From Nocardia acidivorans NBRC 108247 (GTDB lineage: Bacteria > Actinomycetota > Actinomycetes > Mycobacteriales > Mycobacteriaceae), in the NCBI RefSeq assembly GCF_001625085.1, contig NZ_BDAW01000091.1, forward strand, positions 1 through 39,977: a stretch of 39,977 nt of DNA, read 5' to 3'. Below the pieces are notes generated by a model. The model was not told the origin of the DNA, made no database searches, and worked only from the letters and a program-made list of their open reading frames with translations. Position numbers and translations under genes: made by a program. Shown here piece by piece: positions 24,534-33,478 of the stretch (positions within the stretch are counted from its first letter, which is position 1; each line of letters begins with the position of its first letter).

Positions 24534-25424
24534 CTAGAGGGCGTGTATGTCCGCCAGGACCTCGAAGGCGATGTCGGCCGCATCGGAGAGGGTATGGATT
24601 TCCAGGGCGGTCGGATCGCGCAGGGCGGGGTCCTGCAGGGCGAGGCCGTTGCCGAAGATGACCACATTCGCGCCGAGGTCCGCCAGCACCAGCAGGGGTT
24701 TGGTGGCTACGCCCCTGCCCACCAGCAGGTCCAAACCCTCGCCGACGAAGTAGAAGCGCCACAGCGGGCCGAGGTCCGCGTGGTAGACCTCCCCGGTGCG
24801 GTCGATGATGACATCGCCCGCGCCCGCGATGGCGGCCACGATCTTGAAGTAGTCCGGGGCGTTCTCGGGGCGGGTGCCGATGGCGGCGATGGAGTACGCG
24901 AGGTCCACCGCGAGGTGCGCGTTGTACCCCGTCATGGCCACGCGCGCGCCGGAGAGTTCACACCGCTCGGCCTGGGCGAAGTAACGGGCCCAATGCCATT
25001 CGACCGTGCCACCGGTGAATTCGGCGTGCACGTTGTTCAGGTAGCGACTCAGTAGCTCGAGGCTGATGCGGTGCGCGTATTCGCGGTCCTGGAAGGCGGT
25101 CGGATCCTCCTGCAGCGGCATGACGGCGACCTGCTCGACGCCGTCCAGGCCGATGCCGAACAGCCCCCGGCGATCCCGATGCGCCACCAGTATCTCGGTG
25201 ATCCGATGGTTGTTCCGCACGGCGGTCTCCAACCGCCGCAGGGTATCCCCGGTGAGGTCTGAAATGTCCGATAGCTCACCGATCGTCGTGATTTCCTCGT
25301 CGGAGAGCGGCGTACCGCAGACCGCCGGAGCGACCTGTGCCGCCCCGGCCGACGGCATTGCGAAGCAGGTCAGTACGGCAGCGGTCATCGCGACTATGAG
25401 CCCGATTCGGGCGGAATTCCCCAC
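24534..25424 (-). CDS. secreted DUF5995-like protein
   Basis: This 296-residue protein starts at GTG 25424 with a Sec signal peptide: a short basic n-region (GNSAR), a hydrophobic core of about 17 residues and a likely cleavage after PSAGA. The mature part holds the motif GYNAHLAVDLAYSIAAIG near residue 175, which recalls the NAH-containing helix of DUF5995 proteins. No catalytic motif is recognised. The start lacks a good ribosome binding site; ATG 25388 would remove the positive n-region. It is convergent with the GGDEF gene (10 bp gap) and separated from the ligase gene upstream by a terminator. The function is unknown and the family call is tentative. Confidence 0.65.
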   Translation of the reverse strand: MGNSARIGLIVAMTAAVLTCFAMPSAGAAQVAPAVCGTPLSDEEITTIGELSDISDLTGDTLRRLETAVRNNHRITEILVAHRDRRGLFGIGLDGVEQVAVMPLQEDPTAFQDREYAHRISLELLSRYLNNVHAEFTGGTVEWHWARYFAQAERCELSGARVAMTGYNAHLAVDLAYSIAAIGTRPENAPDYFKIVAAIAGAGDVIIDRTGEVYHADLGPLWRFYFVGEGLDLLVGRGVATKPLLVLADLGANVVIFGNGLALQDPALRDPTALEIHTLSDAADIAFEVLADIHAL

Positions 25425-25494
25425 GGCGGGAAAGTGTACGGACCGGTCTGCCCGTCCGCCGATCACACGCCCGCGCGCCAAGCCCCCTCGACAG

Positions 25495-25527
25495 AAAAAC
25501 GGCCCGCGTGCACTGCGCACGCGGGCC
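25495..25527 (-). terminator. intrinsic terminator of the fatty-acyl-AMP ligase gene
   Basis: GGCCCGCGTGC (25501-25511) pairs perfectly with GCACGCGGGCC (25517-25527) across a 5-base loop. On the minus strand the stem is followed by GTTTTTC. It lies 30 bp after the ligase stop at 25557. Confidence 0.85.
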
Positions 25528-25556
25528 GGGCCACTGATCTCAGGGCGGTTCGGGAC

Positions 25557-27452
25557 CTACTCCACCACGTCCGGGAAAGCCTGCTGGCGATATCCGCCGC
25601 GCAGGGTGCCCTCCACGTACGCCGTCTTACAGGCGCGCCGCGCGATCTTCCCGCTGGAGGTGCGCGGAATCGAACCCGCGGGCACCAGCAGCAGATCGCG
25701 CACCGTCACCCCGTGCCGCTTGGCGATCGCCGCGCGCACCGCCTCGGCGATCGGCTCGGGCTCCAGTTTCGCCGCGCCCGTACCGCGTTCGGCTACTATC
25801 ACCAGTTGCTCGGCATTGTCGCCGGGATCCAGGGTGAGCTTCACGCCATTGGGCGCGACCGCCTCCGCGGGCATCTGATTCGCCGAAACCGAGAAGGCCG
25901 CAACGAATCCCGGGCGCAGTGCGGTGCTGGACTCCTGTGCGGAGTACTCCAGATCCTGCGGATAGTGATTGCGCCCGTCCACGATCACCAGATCCTTGAC
26001 GCGGCCGGTGATGTAGAGCTCGCCGTCCAGGTACGCGCCGAAGTCACCGGTGCGCATCCAGTCCGCGTCCTCGTCCGCGCCCTCGGCGTGACTGCCTTGC
26101 GGCAGACGGGTTTTCAGCCGGTTGCGGAAGGTGGCCTCGGATTCCTCGGGGCGGCCCCAGTAGCCGATGCCCATATTCTTGCCGTGCAGCCAGATCTCAC
26201 CGACCTCGCCCTCGGGCTTCTCGGCGCCGGTCTCGGGATCGACGATGACGGCCCACTGCGAGAGCGCGACATAGCCGCAGGACACTTGGGACACAGCGTT
26301 TTCCGCGTCCGGACTCACCTCGATCATCCGGCCGGCATTGAGTTCGGTGCGGTCCACGTAGACCACCCGCGCCTCGTCCTCGCGCCGGGTCGCCGAGACG
26401 AACAGCGTCGCCTCCGCCATGCCGTAGCAGGGTTTGATCGCGGTCTTGGGCAGACCGTACGGGGCGAAGGCATCGTTGAACTTCTTCATCGACGTCACCG
26501 ACACCGGTTCGCTGCCGTTGATCAAGCCGATCACATTGGACAGATCGAGTTCCTCACCCGGTTTGGGCAGACCCCGCGCCGCCGCGTGTTCGAAGGCGAA
26601 ATTCGGTGCGGCGGCGAAGATCTCGGCGCCGTCCTCCTGCGCCGCGAGCTCCTTGATCCAGCGGTACGGTCGGCGCACGAAGGCACTGGGCGACATGATG
26701 GTGATGAACTTGCCGCCGATGGTCGGCAGGATGACCGTCAACAGGCCCATATCGTGGAACAGCGGCAGCCAGGTGACGCCGCGCGCCTTCTCGGTGATGC
26801 CGACGGTCGTAATCACCTGCAGCAGATTGGTTCCCACCGCGCGATGGGTGATCTCCACGCCCGCCGGGGTGCGCGTGGAGCCGGAGGTGTACTGCAGGTA
26901 GGCGACGCTGTCGATATTGATGTCCGGGCGCACCCAGGCCGAGCCCACGCTGTCCGGAATCGCCTCCACCGCAATGATTCGCGGTCGCTGCGGCGCCGGT
27001 AGATCCCGGAAGATCTCGCGCACCCCGGGGGCCGACGGCCCGACCGTCAGAATCGCCGCGGGCCGGCAATCGTTCAGCACCGCGTGCAGCCGGTCGGAAT
27101 GGCCCTGCTCATCCGGATCGAACAGTGGCACAGCGATACAGCCGGCATAGACCGCCGCGTACATCGCCACGATGTAGTCGAGTCCCTGCGGTGCCAGGAT
27201 GGCGACCCGATCGCCCGGCTGCGTCACCTGCTGCAGCCGGGCCGCCACCGCGCGCAAGCGGACGCCGAACTGGTTCCAGGTCAGCTCGAAGTACTCACCA
27301 TCGCGCTCCCGGGAGTAGTCGACATAGCGGTAGGCGAGCTCATCCCCTTGCGCCGCAGAGTGCTTGTCGACCAAGTCGATCATCGTCTGGTTGTCGGGCA
27401 TCGTGATGTTGCCGCGCTCGTCCAGATAGTCATCAAAGGTCTCGCCGATCAT
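25557..27452 (-). CDS. fatty-acyl-AMP ligase, FadD32-like
   Basis: This 631-residue enzyme adenylates long fatty acids and in known cases passes them to an acyl carrier protein or polyketide synthase instead of CoA. It matches FadD32 over its whole length: RLQQVTQPGDRVAIL near residue 75, YLQYTSGSTRTPAGV near 185, the FHDMGL motif, GRVKDLVIVDGRNHYPQDLEY, and IPRTSSGKIARRACKTAY with the C-terminal lysine. FadD32 feeds the alpha-branch condensing synthase Pks13 in mycolate synthesis. Neither pks13 nor accD4 is adjacent here, so this may be a paralogue serving another lipid. The ATG 27452 has AAAGGA upstream. It lies 121 bp after the ketosynthase gene on the same strand. Confidence 0.9.
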   Translation of the reverse strand: MIGETFDDYLDERGNITMPDNQTMIDLVDKHSAAQGDELAYRYVDYSRERDGEYFELTWNQFGVRLRAVAARLQQVTQPGDRVAILAPQGLDYIVAMYAAVYAGCIAVPLFDPDEQGHSDRLHAVLNDCRPAAILTVGPSAPGVREIFRDLPAPQRPRIIAVEAIPDSVGSAWVRPDINIDSVAYLQYTSGSTRTPAGVEITHRAVGTNLLQVITTVGITEKARGVTWLPLFHDMGLLTVILPTIGGKFITIMSPSAFVRRPYRWIKELAAQEDGAEIFAAAPNFAFEHAAARGLPKPGEELDLSNVIGLINGSEPVSVTSMKKFNDAFAPYGLPKTAIKPCYGMAEATLFVSATRREDEARVVYVDRTELNAGRMIEVSPDAENAVSQVSCGYVALSQWAVIVDPETGAEKPEGEVGEIWLHGKNMGIGYWGRPEESEATFRNRLKTRLPQGSHAEGADEDADWMRTGDFGAYLDGELYITGRVKDLVIVDGRNHYPQDLEYSAQESSTALRPGFVAAFSVSANQMPAEAVAPNGVKLTLDPGDNAEQLVIVAERGTGAAKLEPEPIAEAVRAAIAKRHGVTVRDLLLVPAGSIPRTSSGKIARRACKTAYVEGTLRGGYRQQAFPDVVE

Positions 27453-27573
27453 TCCCTATCCTTTTTCAACTCACAGAAATGACTGTGCAGTGACACCGAA
27501 CAAGAATCGACACCGAAGCCCGAGAAGTAGCTGGGGCTGGGGAAGACTAGCAGGTGCCGATGATCCTCGTCAC

Positions 27574-28818
27574 TCAGTACCGGCCGAAGGCCAGGGCCAC
27601 GTTGTGACCGCCGAAACCGAACGAGTTGTTCAGGGCGTATTCGTAGTTGCCGCTGCGCGCTGCGCCGCACACCACGTCAAGGTCGATTTCGGGGTCCAGA
27701 TTGTCCAAATTCAAGGTGGGCGGGATGATTCCGTCACGCACGCTGAGCACGGTGAGGACCGATTCCAGCGCGCCCACGGCGCCGATGGAATGCCCCAGCG
27801 CGGACTTGGGAGCGTAGACCGCTGCGTGGTTGCCGACGGCCTGATAGATGGCATTCGCCTCCGCGGTATCGCCGATCGGCGTGGCGGTGGCATGCGCATT
27901 GATATGGGACACATCGGCTTTGGAGATTCCGGCGTGTTCCATGGCACGGGACATGGCGCGCGCGGCGCCGGTGCCCTCGGGATCCGGTGCGACAAGGTGG
28001 AATCCGTCGGATGTGATGCCCGCGCCCATGATTCGCGCGTGGATCCGCGCCCCGCGCGCCAGTGCGTGCTCCTCGGTCTCGATGACCATGAGCGCACCCG
28101 CCTCACCGAAGACGAAACCGTCACGATCGCGGTCGAAGGGGCGCGAGGCGGCCTTGGGATCGTGGTTGCGCGTGCTCATGGCGCGCATCATCGAGAAGCC
28201 CGCGATGGGCAGGGCCTGGATCGAACCCTCGACACCACCGGTGATCATCATGTCGGCATCGCCCATGACAATGCGCTGCCAGGCATTGGCGATCGCCTCG
28301 GAACCGGACGAACAAGCCGAAACAGGCGTTGACACACCGGCCCTCGCGCCCAGCTCCACACTCACCACCGCCGCCGGACCATTCGGCATGATGGTCTGCA
28401 CGGTCAGCGGCGACACCTTGCGGTAGCCACCGCTGGACATCTTGTCGCGCGCGATGATGAGCATCTCCGCGCCGCCGAGACCGGTGCCGATGGAGACGCC
28501 GAGGCGGTCACCGTCCACCTCCGGACTACCGGCATTGCGCCAGACCTCGCGACCCAGCACCAGCGCCATCTGCTCGACATAGGAGGTGCGGCGGCATTCC
28601 TCGCGCGAGAGCACCGAGGTCGGAGTCACCTTGAGGTGGCCGCCGATGCGCACCGGAAGACCGAAGTCGTCGAGGAAACTGTCCTCGAGCACATCGATTC
28701 CGCTCTCGCCGTTGAGTAGTCCCTTCCAGGTCGAATCGACATCCCCCGCAATGGATGTGGTGGCCGCGAGGGCCGTCACCACTACGTTCGGAAACTTCCT
28801 TCGGTTGGGCGTCTGCAT
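27574..28818 (-). CDS. KasA/KasB-type beta-ketoacyl-ACP synthase
   Basis: This 414-residue KAS II enzyme elongates acyl-ACP in FAS-II. It aligns with mycobacterial KasA throughout and ends with the same NNSFGFGGHNVALAFGRY. Active-site residues are Cys169 (SACSSGSEA), His309, Lys338 and His343. In the first histidine motif, the Gly of HGTAT is replaced by Ala310 (HATAT). It is not next to acpM, accD6 or the second kas gene, as in the mycobacterial FAS-II cluster, but beside a FadD32-like ligase and an acyl-ACP desaturase. It therefore looks like a pathway-specific paralogue. The ATG 28818 has GGAG 11 bases upstream. Confidence 0.92.
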   Translation of the reverse strand: MQTPNRRKFPNVVVTALAATTSIAGDVDSTWKGLLNGESGIDVLEDSFLDDFGLPVRIGGHLKVTPTSVLSREECRRTSYVEQMALVLGREVWRNAGSPEVDGDRLGVSIGTGLGGAEMLIIARDKMSSGGYRKVSPLTVQTIMPNGPAAVVSVELGARAGVSTPVSACSSGSEAIANAWQRIVMGDADMMITGGVEGSIQALPIAGFSMMRAMSTRNHDPKAASRPFDRDRDGFVFGEAGALMVIETEEHALARGARIHARIMGAGITSDGFHLVAPDPEGTGAARAMSRAMEHAGISKADVSHINAHATATPIGDTAEANAIYQAVGNHAAVYAPKSALGHSIGAVGALESVLTVLSVRDGIIPPTLNLDNLDPEIDLDVVCGAARSGNYEYALNNSFGFGGHNVALAFGRY

Positions 28819-29120
28819 GATCGTTCACTCTCCGTAGCAATGCTCCGGCGAACCCGTTTCGATCCGCGTGGGCTGTCAAGGACTGGTATGCAACTAGCGA
28901 ACGCCCCGCCCGTTGGACACATCGGCGGGGATGAAGCCAATCTCCGGCGAACTGGGCTAGATTATCCGAGGCGAAGCCGACCAGTTTTGTTGACCGACAC
29001 GCGGACATCCCCGGACCTTCTGCCGGTGGCCTCTTCCCCGCGGCGGCGATCGCCATGTCTCGCGCTCTTTCCACTGCATCATTCCGCAGCGCACAGCCAT
29101 TTCGAGGGAGGCACACGACC
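28819..29120. other. 302-bp divergent intergenic region, ketosynthase/desaturase
   Basis: This gap should hold both promoters. I see TTGACA on the minus strand (28879-28874) and TTGACC on the plus strand (28990-28995), but neither has a clear -10 at 16-18 bp. An 11-bp direct repeat, CTCCGGCGAAC, occurs at 28843 and 28942. I saw no strong palindrome and no small ORF with a ribosome binding site. Confidence 0.4.
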
Positions 29121-30119
29121 GTGGCCAGGAATCTCACACAGCTCGAGTTGCTGATCGAGTTGGAGCCGATTGCCGAAGCGAATGTGAATAGGCATCTATC
29201 CATGGCCAAGGACTGGCACCCGCATGACTATGTACCGTGGGACGCCGGTCGCAACTTCGCAGCAATGGGTGGCGACGATTGGGATCCGGAACAGTCCCAA
29301 CTCAGCGAGGTCGCCAAGGCTGCCATGATCACCAATCTTCTCACCGAGGACAATTTGCCCAGCTATCACCGGGAGATCTCGGAGAACTTCTCCCAGGACG
29401 GCCCCTGGGGCACCTGGGTCGGGCGCTGGACGGCCGAGGAGAACCGGCACGGGATCGTGCTGCGGGACTATCTGGTGGTGACGCGCGGGGTCGATCCGGT
29501 GGCGCTGGAGCAGGCCCGGATGATCCATATGACCAATGGGTACAACGCGACCCGGATCGCGCGGAAAAAGATAGGCACCCGGGCGATTCCGGCTTCCTCC
29601 GGATTCATGGTGTCTGTCGCCTATGTGACATTTCAGGAATTGGCGACTCGCGTTTCTCATCGCAATACCGGCAAAGTGTGCAATGACCCCATAGCGGACA
29701 AAATGCTGCAACGTATTGCGGCCGACGAGAATTTGCACATGATCTTCTATCGGAATCTCTGTGCCGCGGCGCTGGATCTCGCTCCGGATCAGGCCATGGA
29801 GGCCATCACCCATATGATTCGAGAATTCCAGATGCCCGGCGCCGGAATGCCCGACTTCCGGCGCAACGGGGTGATCATGGCCAAGCATGGCATCTACGAC
29901 CTGCGTCAGCATCTGGAGGAGGTCATCATGCCGGTGCTGAAGAAGTGGAATATCTTCGAGCGCACCGACTTCGGGGCCTATGGTGATCAGCTCCGCAATG
30001 AGCTCGGCGACTTCCTGGAGCAGCTGCGCAAGGATGTGGCGAAGTTCGAGGAGCAGCGGGATCGCTCATTGGCCCGCGAGGCCGAGCGGGCCGAGCGGCA
30101 GGCGCTGCCGGTGGGCTAG
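29121..30119 (+). CDS. acyl-ACP desaturase (DesA-type di-iron enzyme)
   Basis: This 332-residue soluble desaturase introduces a double bond into ACP-bound fatty acyl chains. The di-iron ligands are visible as Glu76 (LLTEDNLP), Glu107-x-x-His110 (EENRHG) and Glu203-x-x-His206 (ADENLHM). The GTG at 29121, with GGGAGG ten bases upstream, begins VARNLTQLELL; an in-frame start at 29055 is less likely. It is divergent from a KasA-like synthase and a FadD32-like ligase. Mycobacterial DesA proteins act on meromycolate precursors, so the three genes may build an unsaturated long-chain or meromycolate-type acyl group. The last 40 residues are highly charged and helical. Confidence 0.9.
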   Translation: MARNLTQLELLIELEPIAEANVNRHLSMAKDWHPHDYVPWDAGRNFAAMGGDDWDPEQSQLSEVAKAAMITNLLTEDNLPSYHREISENFSQDGPWGTWVGRWTAEENRHGIVLRDYLVVTRGVDPVALEQARMIHMTNGYNATRIARKKIGTRAIPASSGFMVSVAYVTFQELATRVSHRNTGKVCNDPIADKMLQRIAADENLHMIFYRNLCAAALDLAPDQAMEAITHMIREFQMPGAGMPDFRRNGVIMAKHGIYDLRQHLEEVIMPVLKKWNIFERTDFGAYGDQLRNELGDFLEQLRKDVAKFEEQRDRSLAREAERAERQALPVG

Positions 30120-30133
30120 GTCGCGGAACCTCG

Positions 30134-30169
30134 GCGCTGCATCGGATCACCTTCCGGTGCGGCGCTTTT
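30134..30169 (+). terminator. intrinsic terminator of the desaturase gene
   Basis: A 12-bp stem pairs 30134-30145 with 30154-30165 (two G-U pairs) around an 8-base loop and is followed by TTTT. It lies 14 bp after the desaturase stop, in the gap to the convergent DUF72 gene. Confidence 0.75.
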
Positions 30170-30176
30170 CGCTTCC

Positions 30177-31019
30177 TCAGAACAGCGTCATGGGATCGGT
30201 CGGGATCGGATCGGGCAGCGGCTCCAGCTCCGGCAGTCGCGCGCGAACCTCGGCGTGGAAGCGGCGCGACAGCGTGCGCGAGGAGGCGTTGTCCGGGGTG
30301 TGGATGAAGATCGTGGGCGAACGGCCTTCGCGCAACCACGCCACGGTCTGCTCCACCCACGGCTGCCAGCCCGCGACGGTGGCCTCGGGATCATCGCGCC
30401 CGTGATAGCGGACGATGGGGAATTCGGTGAGCGCCCTGGTGCGGCGGCGCACCCGCGGCTTCTTGGATTGCGCCTCGCGCTCGGCGGCCGAGCGGGGCTC
30501 GGCGGCGAAGAGCACGGTGGTGTCGAACGGAATCCACTCCGCGCCCGCCGCTTCCAGCAGCGCCTCCAATTGGGCTATGGCCCTGGAGTTTTCGAAGAAG
30601 GCCGGATGCCGGACCTCCACCGCGGCGCGATAGTGCGGCGGCAGGCCCTCGAGCAGATTGGCCAGCGCGGCCAGATCGGTGAACGAGCCGGGCAGCTGTA
30701 TCCACAGCGCGTGCAGGCGGCGGCCGAGCGGTTCGACGGCGTCGAGGAAGGCGTTCATCTCATTGTCGATGCCGGTCAGCCGCCGCTCGTGAGTCACGGT
30801 GCGCGGCAACTTGATCACGAAGCGGAAGTCGGGATCGGTTTGGCGGACCCAGGATTCGACGGTGCGGCGCTGCGGGGTGGCGTAGAAGGTGGTGTTGCCC
30901 TCCACCGCATTGCACCAGGAAGCATAGGTGCGCAGGCGTTTCGCGGGCGGAAGTGGGCGTTCCTGCCAGTCCGGATGTGTCCACATTGCGCACCCCACGT
31001 ACAACCGCATAACTGCCAC
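30177..31019 (-). CDS. DUF72 family protein
   Basis: This 280-residue protein belongs to DUF72 (PF01904), a TIM-barrel family of unknown function. It has the N-terminal MRLYVGCAMWTHPDW, the VEGNTTFYATP motif, a WIQLPGSF strand and AVEVRHPAFF. It starts at GTG 31019, one base after the glpK stop, or at ATG 31010 three codons on; neither has a ribosome binding site of its own, so translation probably depends on coupling to glpK. It is the last gene of an iclR-glpK-DUF72 unit, which hints at a link with glycerol or sugar-phosphate metabolism. Confidence 0.85.
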   Translation of the reverse strand: MAVMRLYVGCAMWTHPDWQERPLPPAKRLRTYASWCNAVEGNTTFYATPQRRTVESWVRQTDPDFRFVIKLPRTVTHERRLTGIDNEMNAFLDAVEPLGRRLHALWIQLPGSFTDLAALANLLEGLPPHYRAAVEVRHPAFFENSRAIAQLEALLEAAGAEWIPFDTTVLFAAEPRSAAEREAQSKKPRVRRRTRALTEFPIVRYHGRDDPEATVAGWQPWVEQTVAWLREGRSPTIFIHTPDNASSRTLSRRFHAEVRARLPELEPLPDPIPTDPMTLF

Positions 31020-31020
31020 G

Positions 31021-32535
31021 TTAGGTCAAGGGCTTCTTGGGCCGCAGCCAACCGAAGGTAAGCTCCACCGCACGCCGCCAGTTGTCGTACTCCTGTGCAC
31101 GCAATACCGGATCCATGCGCGGCACCCACTGCGCCGCGACCCGCCAGTTGTGCCGCAGCCCTTCGAGATCCGGCCAATAACCGACCGCGAGCCCCGCTGC
31201 GTAGGCCGCGCCGAGCGAGACCGTCTCCGAGACGATGGGGCGCATGACCGGTATGTCGAGCACATCGGCGACGATCTGCATGAGCAGGTTGTCCGAGGTC
31301 ATCCCGCCGGCCACGCGCAGCGAATCGGCGCGCAATCCGGCATCGGCGTTCATGGCCTCGACCACATCGCGGGTCTGCCAGGCGGTGGCCTCGAGCACGG
31401 CTCGGGCGATGTGCCCCTTGGTGATATACGAGGTGAGACCGATCAGCAGGCCGCGCGCGTCACCGCGCCAATGCGGGGCGTACAGGCCCGAGAAGGCGGG
31501 CACCAGATAGCAGCCGCCATTGTCTTCGACTGTGCCCGCAAGGGTTTCGATCTCCGGAGCGCTCGCGATGAGACCGATATTGTCGCGCAGCCACTGCACG
31601 AGCGAACCGGTCACCGCGATGGGGCCCTCCAGGGCGTACACCGGGTCCGGGCCGACCTGATAGCCGATCGTGGTCAGCAGGCCGTGTTCGGAGCGCACCA
31701 GTTCCCGGCCGGTGTTCATGAGCAGGAATCCGCCTGTGCCATAGGTGCATTCGGTCTCACCGGGCGCGAAACAGGTCTGACCGAACAGGGCGGCGTGCTG
31801 ATCGCCGAGCGCGGCGGCAATCCGCACCCCGGGGATCACCCGGCGGGCGATGCCGAATTCACCGGTGGAGGGTTCGATGCGCGGCAGCATGGCCTTCGGT
31901 ATGCCGAAGAAGCTCAGCAGGTCGTCATCCCAGGCCAGCGTGGCGAGATTCATCAGCAGGGTGCGCCCGGCATTGGTCACATCGGTGACGTGCACGCCGT
32001 GATCCGCGCCGCCGGTGAGATTCCAGATGAGCCAGGTCTCCATGGTCCCGAACAGCACCTCACCGCGTTCGGCGCGCTCGGCCAGCCCCGGCACCGTATC
32101 GAGCATCCAGCGCAGTCGCGGCGCCGCGAAATAGGTCTCCAGCGGTAACCCGCAGAGTTCCCGAATCCGTTCCGCCCCCGGCATTTCCCGCAGCCGCGCC
32201 ACCAATTCCTCGGAGCGCACATCCTGCCAGACGATGGCCCGCCCGATCGGCGTCCCGGTGCCGCGATCCCACACCACCGTGGTTTCCCGCTGATTGGCGA
32301 TCCCGACGGCCGCCACCTGTTCGACGGTGATCCCCGAATCCCTCAGTGCCGCGGGCACGATCCGCTCCACCGTGCGCCAGATCTCCAGCGCGTCCTGCTC
32401 CACCCAGCCCGGGCGCGGATAGTGCTGCCGATGCTCGCGCTGCGCCACTCCGGCCAGCCGCGCGCGCTGATCGAACAGCATGCAGCGGGTCGACGTGGTG
32501 CCCTGATCGATCGCCAGGACATAGCGCTGCGTCAT
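31021..32535 (-). CDS. glpK: glycerol kinase, copy 1
   Basis: This 504-residue FGGY-family kinase makes glycerol 3-phosphate from glycerol and ATP. It begins MTQRYVLAIDQGTTSTRCM, followed by the substrate-contacting NQRETTVVWDR and WQDVR, and has the ATP-binding YGTGGFLLMNTG and the GAYAAGLAVGYW ending. The ATG 32535 is supported by GGGGGAG five bases upstream. It lies 28 bp after the IclR gene and is transcribed with it. It diverges clearly from the second kinase at 33479 (for example TCMLFDQRARLAG-type N-terminal differences), so it is an old paralogue rather than a recent duplicate. Its preferred substrate could differ from glycerol. Confidence 0.92.
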   Translation of the reverse strand: MTQRYVLAIDQGTTSTRCMLFDQRARLAGVAQREHRQHYPRPGWVEQDALEIWRTVERIVPAALRDSGITVEQVAAVGIANQRETTVVWDRGTGTPIGRAIVWQDVRSEELVARLREMPGAERIRELCGLPLETYFAAPRLRWMLDTVPGLAERAERGEVLFGTMETWLIWNLTGGADHGVHVTDVTNAGRTLLMNLATLAWDDDLLSFFGIPKAMLPRIEPSTGEFGIARRVIPGVRIAAALGDQHAALFGQTCFAPGETECTYGTGGFLLMNTGRELVRSEHGLLTTIGYQVGPDPVYALEGPIAVTGSLVQWLRDNIGLIASAPEIETLAGTVEDNGGCYLVPAFSGLYAPHWRGDARGLLIGLTSYITKGHIARAVLEATAWQTRDVVEAMNADAGLRADSLRVAGGMTSDNLLMQIVADVLDIPVMRPIVSETVSLGAAYAAGLAVGYWPDLEGLRHNWRVAAQWVPRMDPVLRAQEYDNWRRAVELTFGWLRPKKPLT

Positions 32536-32563
32536 CGGCACTCCCCCGCATCCCATTCGAAAA

Positions 32564-33328
32564 TCATTGTGCACCACCGAGATCCCGCGATACCGCGTGG
32601 GCGGCATCGCGCACCTGGGCGATGAGGGCGGGGCGGAAGTTGAGTTGGCCGTCGCAGAGGCGGTCGACGGGGCCGCTGATGCCGATCGCGCCGACGACCA
32701 GACCACCGCGGGCGCGGAGGGGGGCCGCTATCGCGGCCTCGGCCGCGCGGTACTCCCCTATCTCACCCGCCCAGCCGGTGCGGCGGACCTCGGCCAGCGC
32801 GCGGGCGAGGGCCGGGCGATCGACGAGGGTGCGGTGGGTGAGGGCGGGCAGGTCGCCGTCCCGCACCGTAGCCGCGATTTCGGAGTCGTAGGCCAGCAAC
32901 ACTTTTCCGAGGGCGGTGGCATAGGGCGGGAGGATTTCGCCGACCTCGAGGGCCTGGGTGGTGTTGTCGGGGCGAAATACGTGGTGCACCACCGTGACCG
33001 CGTGGTGCGCCGATGCCGCGATGCGGACCGATTCGCCGGTGCGCGCGGCCAGCGCGTCGGCGCGATTGATGGCACGCGAGCGCAACTCGTTGGCGTCCAG
33101 GTAGCCCGAGCCCAGCTCGCCCAGTGCGGACCCGAGGTGGTACTTGCCGCTCGCCGGGTCCTGCTCCACGAAGCCGACGCCCTGCAGGGTCTTGAGAATG
33201 CCGTGCGCGGTGGGTTTGGCCAGGCCCAGCGCCGCCGCGATCTCGCCGACGCCCATGCGTCCGGAGCCGCGTGCGAGCAGGCGCAACATGGCCGCCGCAC
33301 GCTCGATCGACTGAATCGGGCCGGGCAT
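32564..33328 (-). CDS. IclR-family regulator (GylR-like)
   Basis: This 254-residue protein has an N-terminal winged helix-turn-helix (SIERAAAMLRLL to LGLAKPTAHGILKTLQ, residues 6-48) and the C-terminal IclR effector-binding domain (YATALGKVLLAY near 140, RRTGWAGEIGEY near 195, GAIGISGP near 220). In Streptomyces an IclR-family protein, GylR, represses the glycerol operon. The same neighbourhood here, with glycerol kinases on both sides and glpD downstream, supports that role. The ATG 33328 lacks a ribosome binding site, but a -10-like TAGATT lies 6 bases before it, so the transcript may be leaderless. Confidence 0.9.
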   Translation of the reverse strand: MPGPIQSIERAAAMLRLLARGSGRMGVGEIAAALGLAKPTAHGILKTLQGVGFVEQDPASGKYHLGSALGELGSGYLDANELRSRAINRADALAARTGESVRIAASAHHAVTVVHHVFRPDNTTQALEVGEILPPYATALGKVLLAYDSEIAATVRDGDLPALTHRTLVDRPALARALAEVRRTGWAGEIGEYRAAEAAIAAPLRARGGLVVGAIGISGPVDRLCDGQLNFRPALIAQVRDAAHAVSRDLGGAQ

Positions 33329-33334
33329 ATAGGT

Positions 33335-33340
33335 AATCTA
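33335..33340 (-). promoter_or_regulatory. possible -10 of leaderless iclR transcript
   Basis: TAGATT (33340-33335, minus strand) precedes the ATG at 33328 by 6 bases, which places the transcription start on the A of the ATG. No Shine-Dalgarno sequence is present. Confidence 0.35.
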
Positions 33341-33348
33341 TCAGCAAA

Positions 33349-33369
33349 CCGTTCGGCATTGTCGAACGG
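33349..33369. promoter_or_regulatory. inverted repeat, probable IclR operator
   Basis: CCGTTCG and CGAACGG form a perfect 7-bp inverted repeat with a 7-bp spacer (GCATTGT). It lies 21 bp upstream of the iclR start and 110 bp upstream of the second glpK start, in the only intergenic gap shared by both transcription units. It is a good candidate for autoregulation and control of glpK-glpD. Confidence 0.55.
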
Positions 33370-33478
33370 GAACCCTGTCCGCGAGACCCTCCACTTCGTA
33401 ACGTGGTCCCCGGGCCCGGCCGCGACCGGCCCTACCAGGGCGAACGGACTCAATGACGAGTATCCGGAAAGGACCGCG

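Noticed and set aside
28843..28952. An 11-bp direct repeat CTCCGGCGAAC, 99 bp apart
   Set aside because: It is GC-rich, not palindromic and not aligned with a promoter, so chance is a sufficient explanation.
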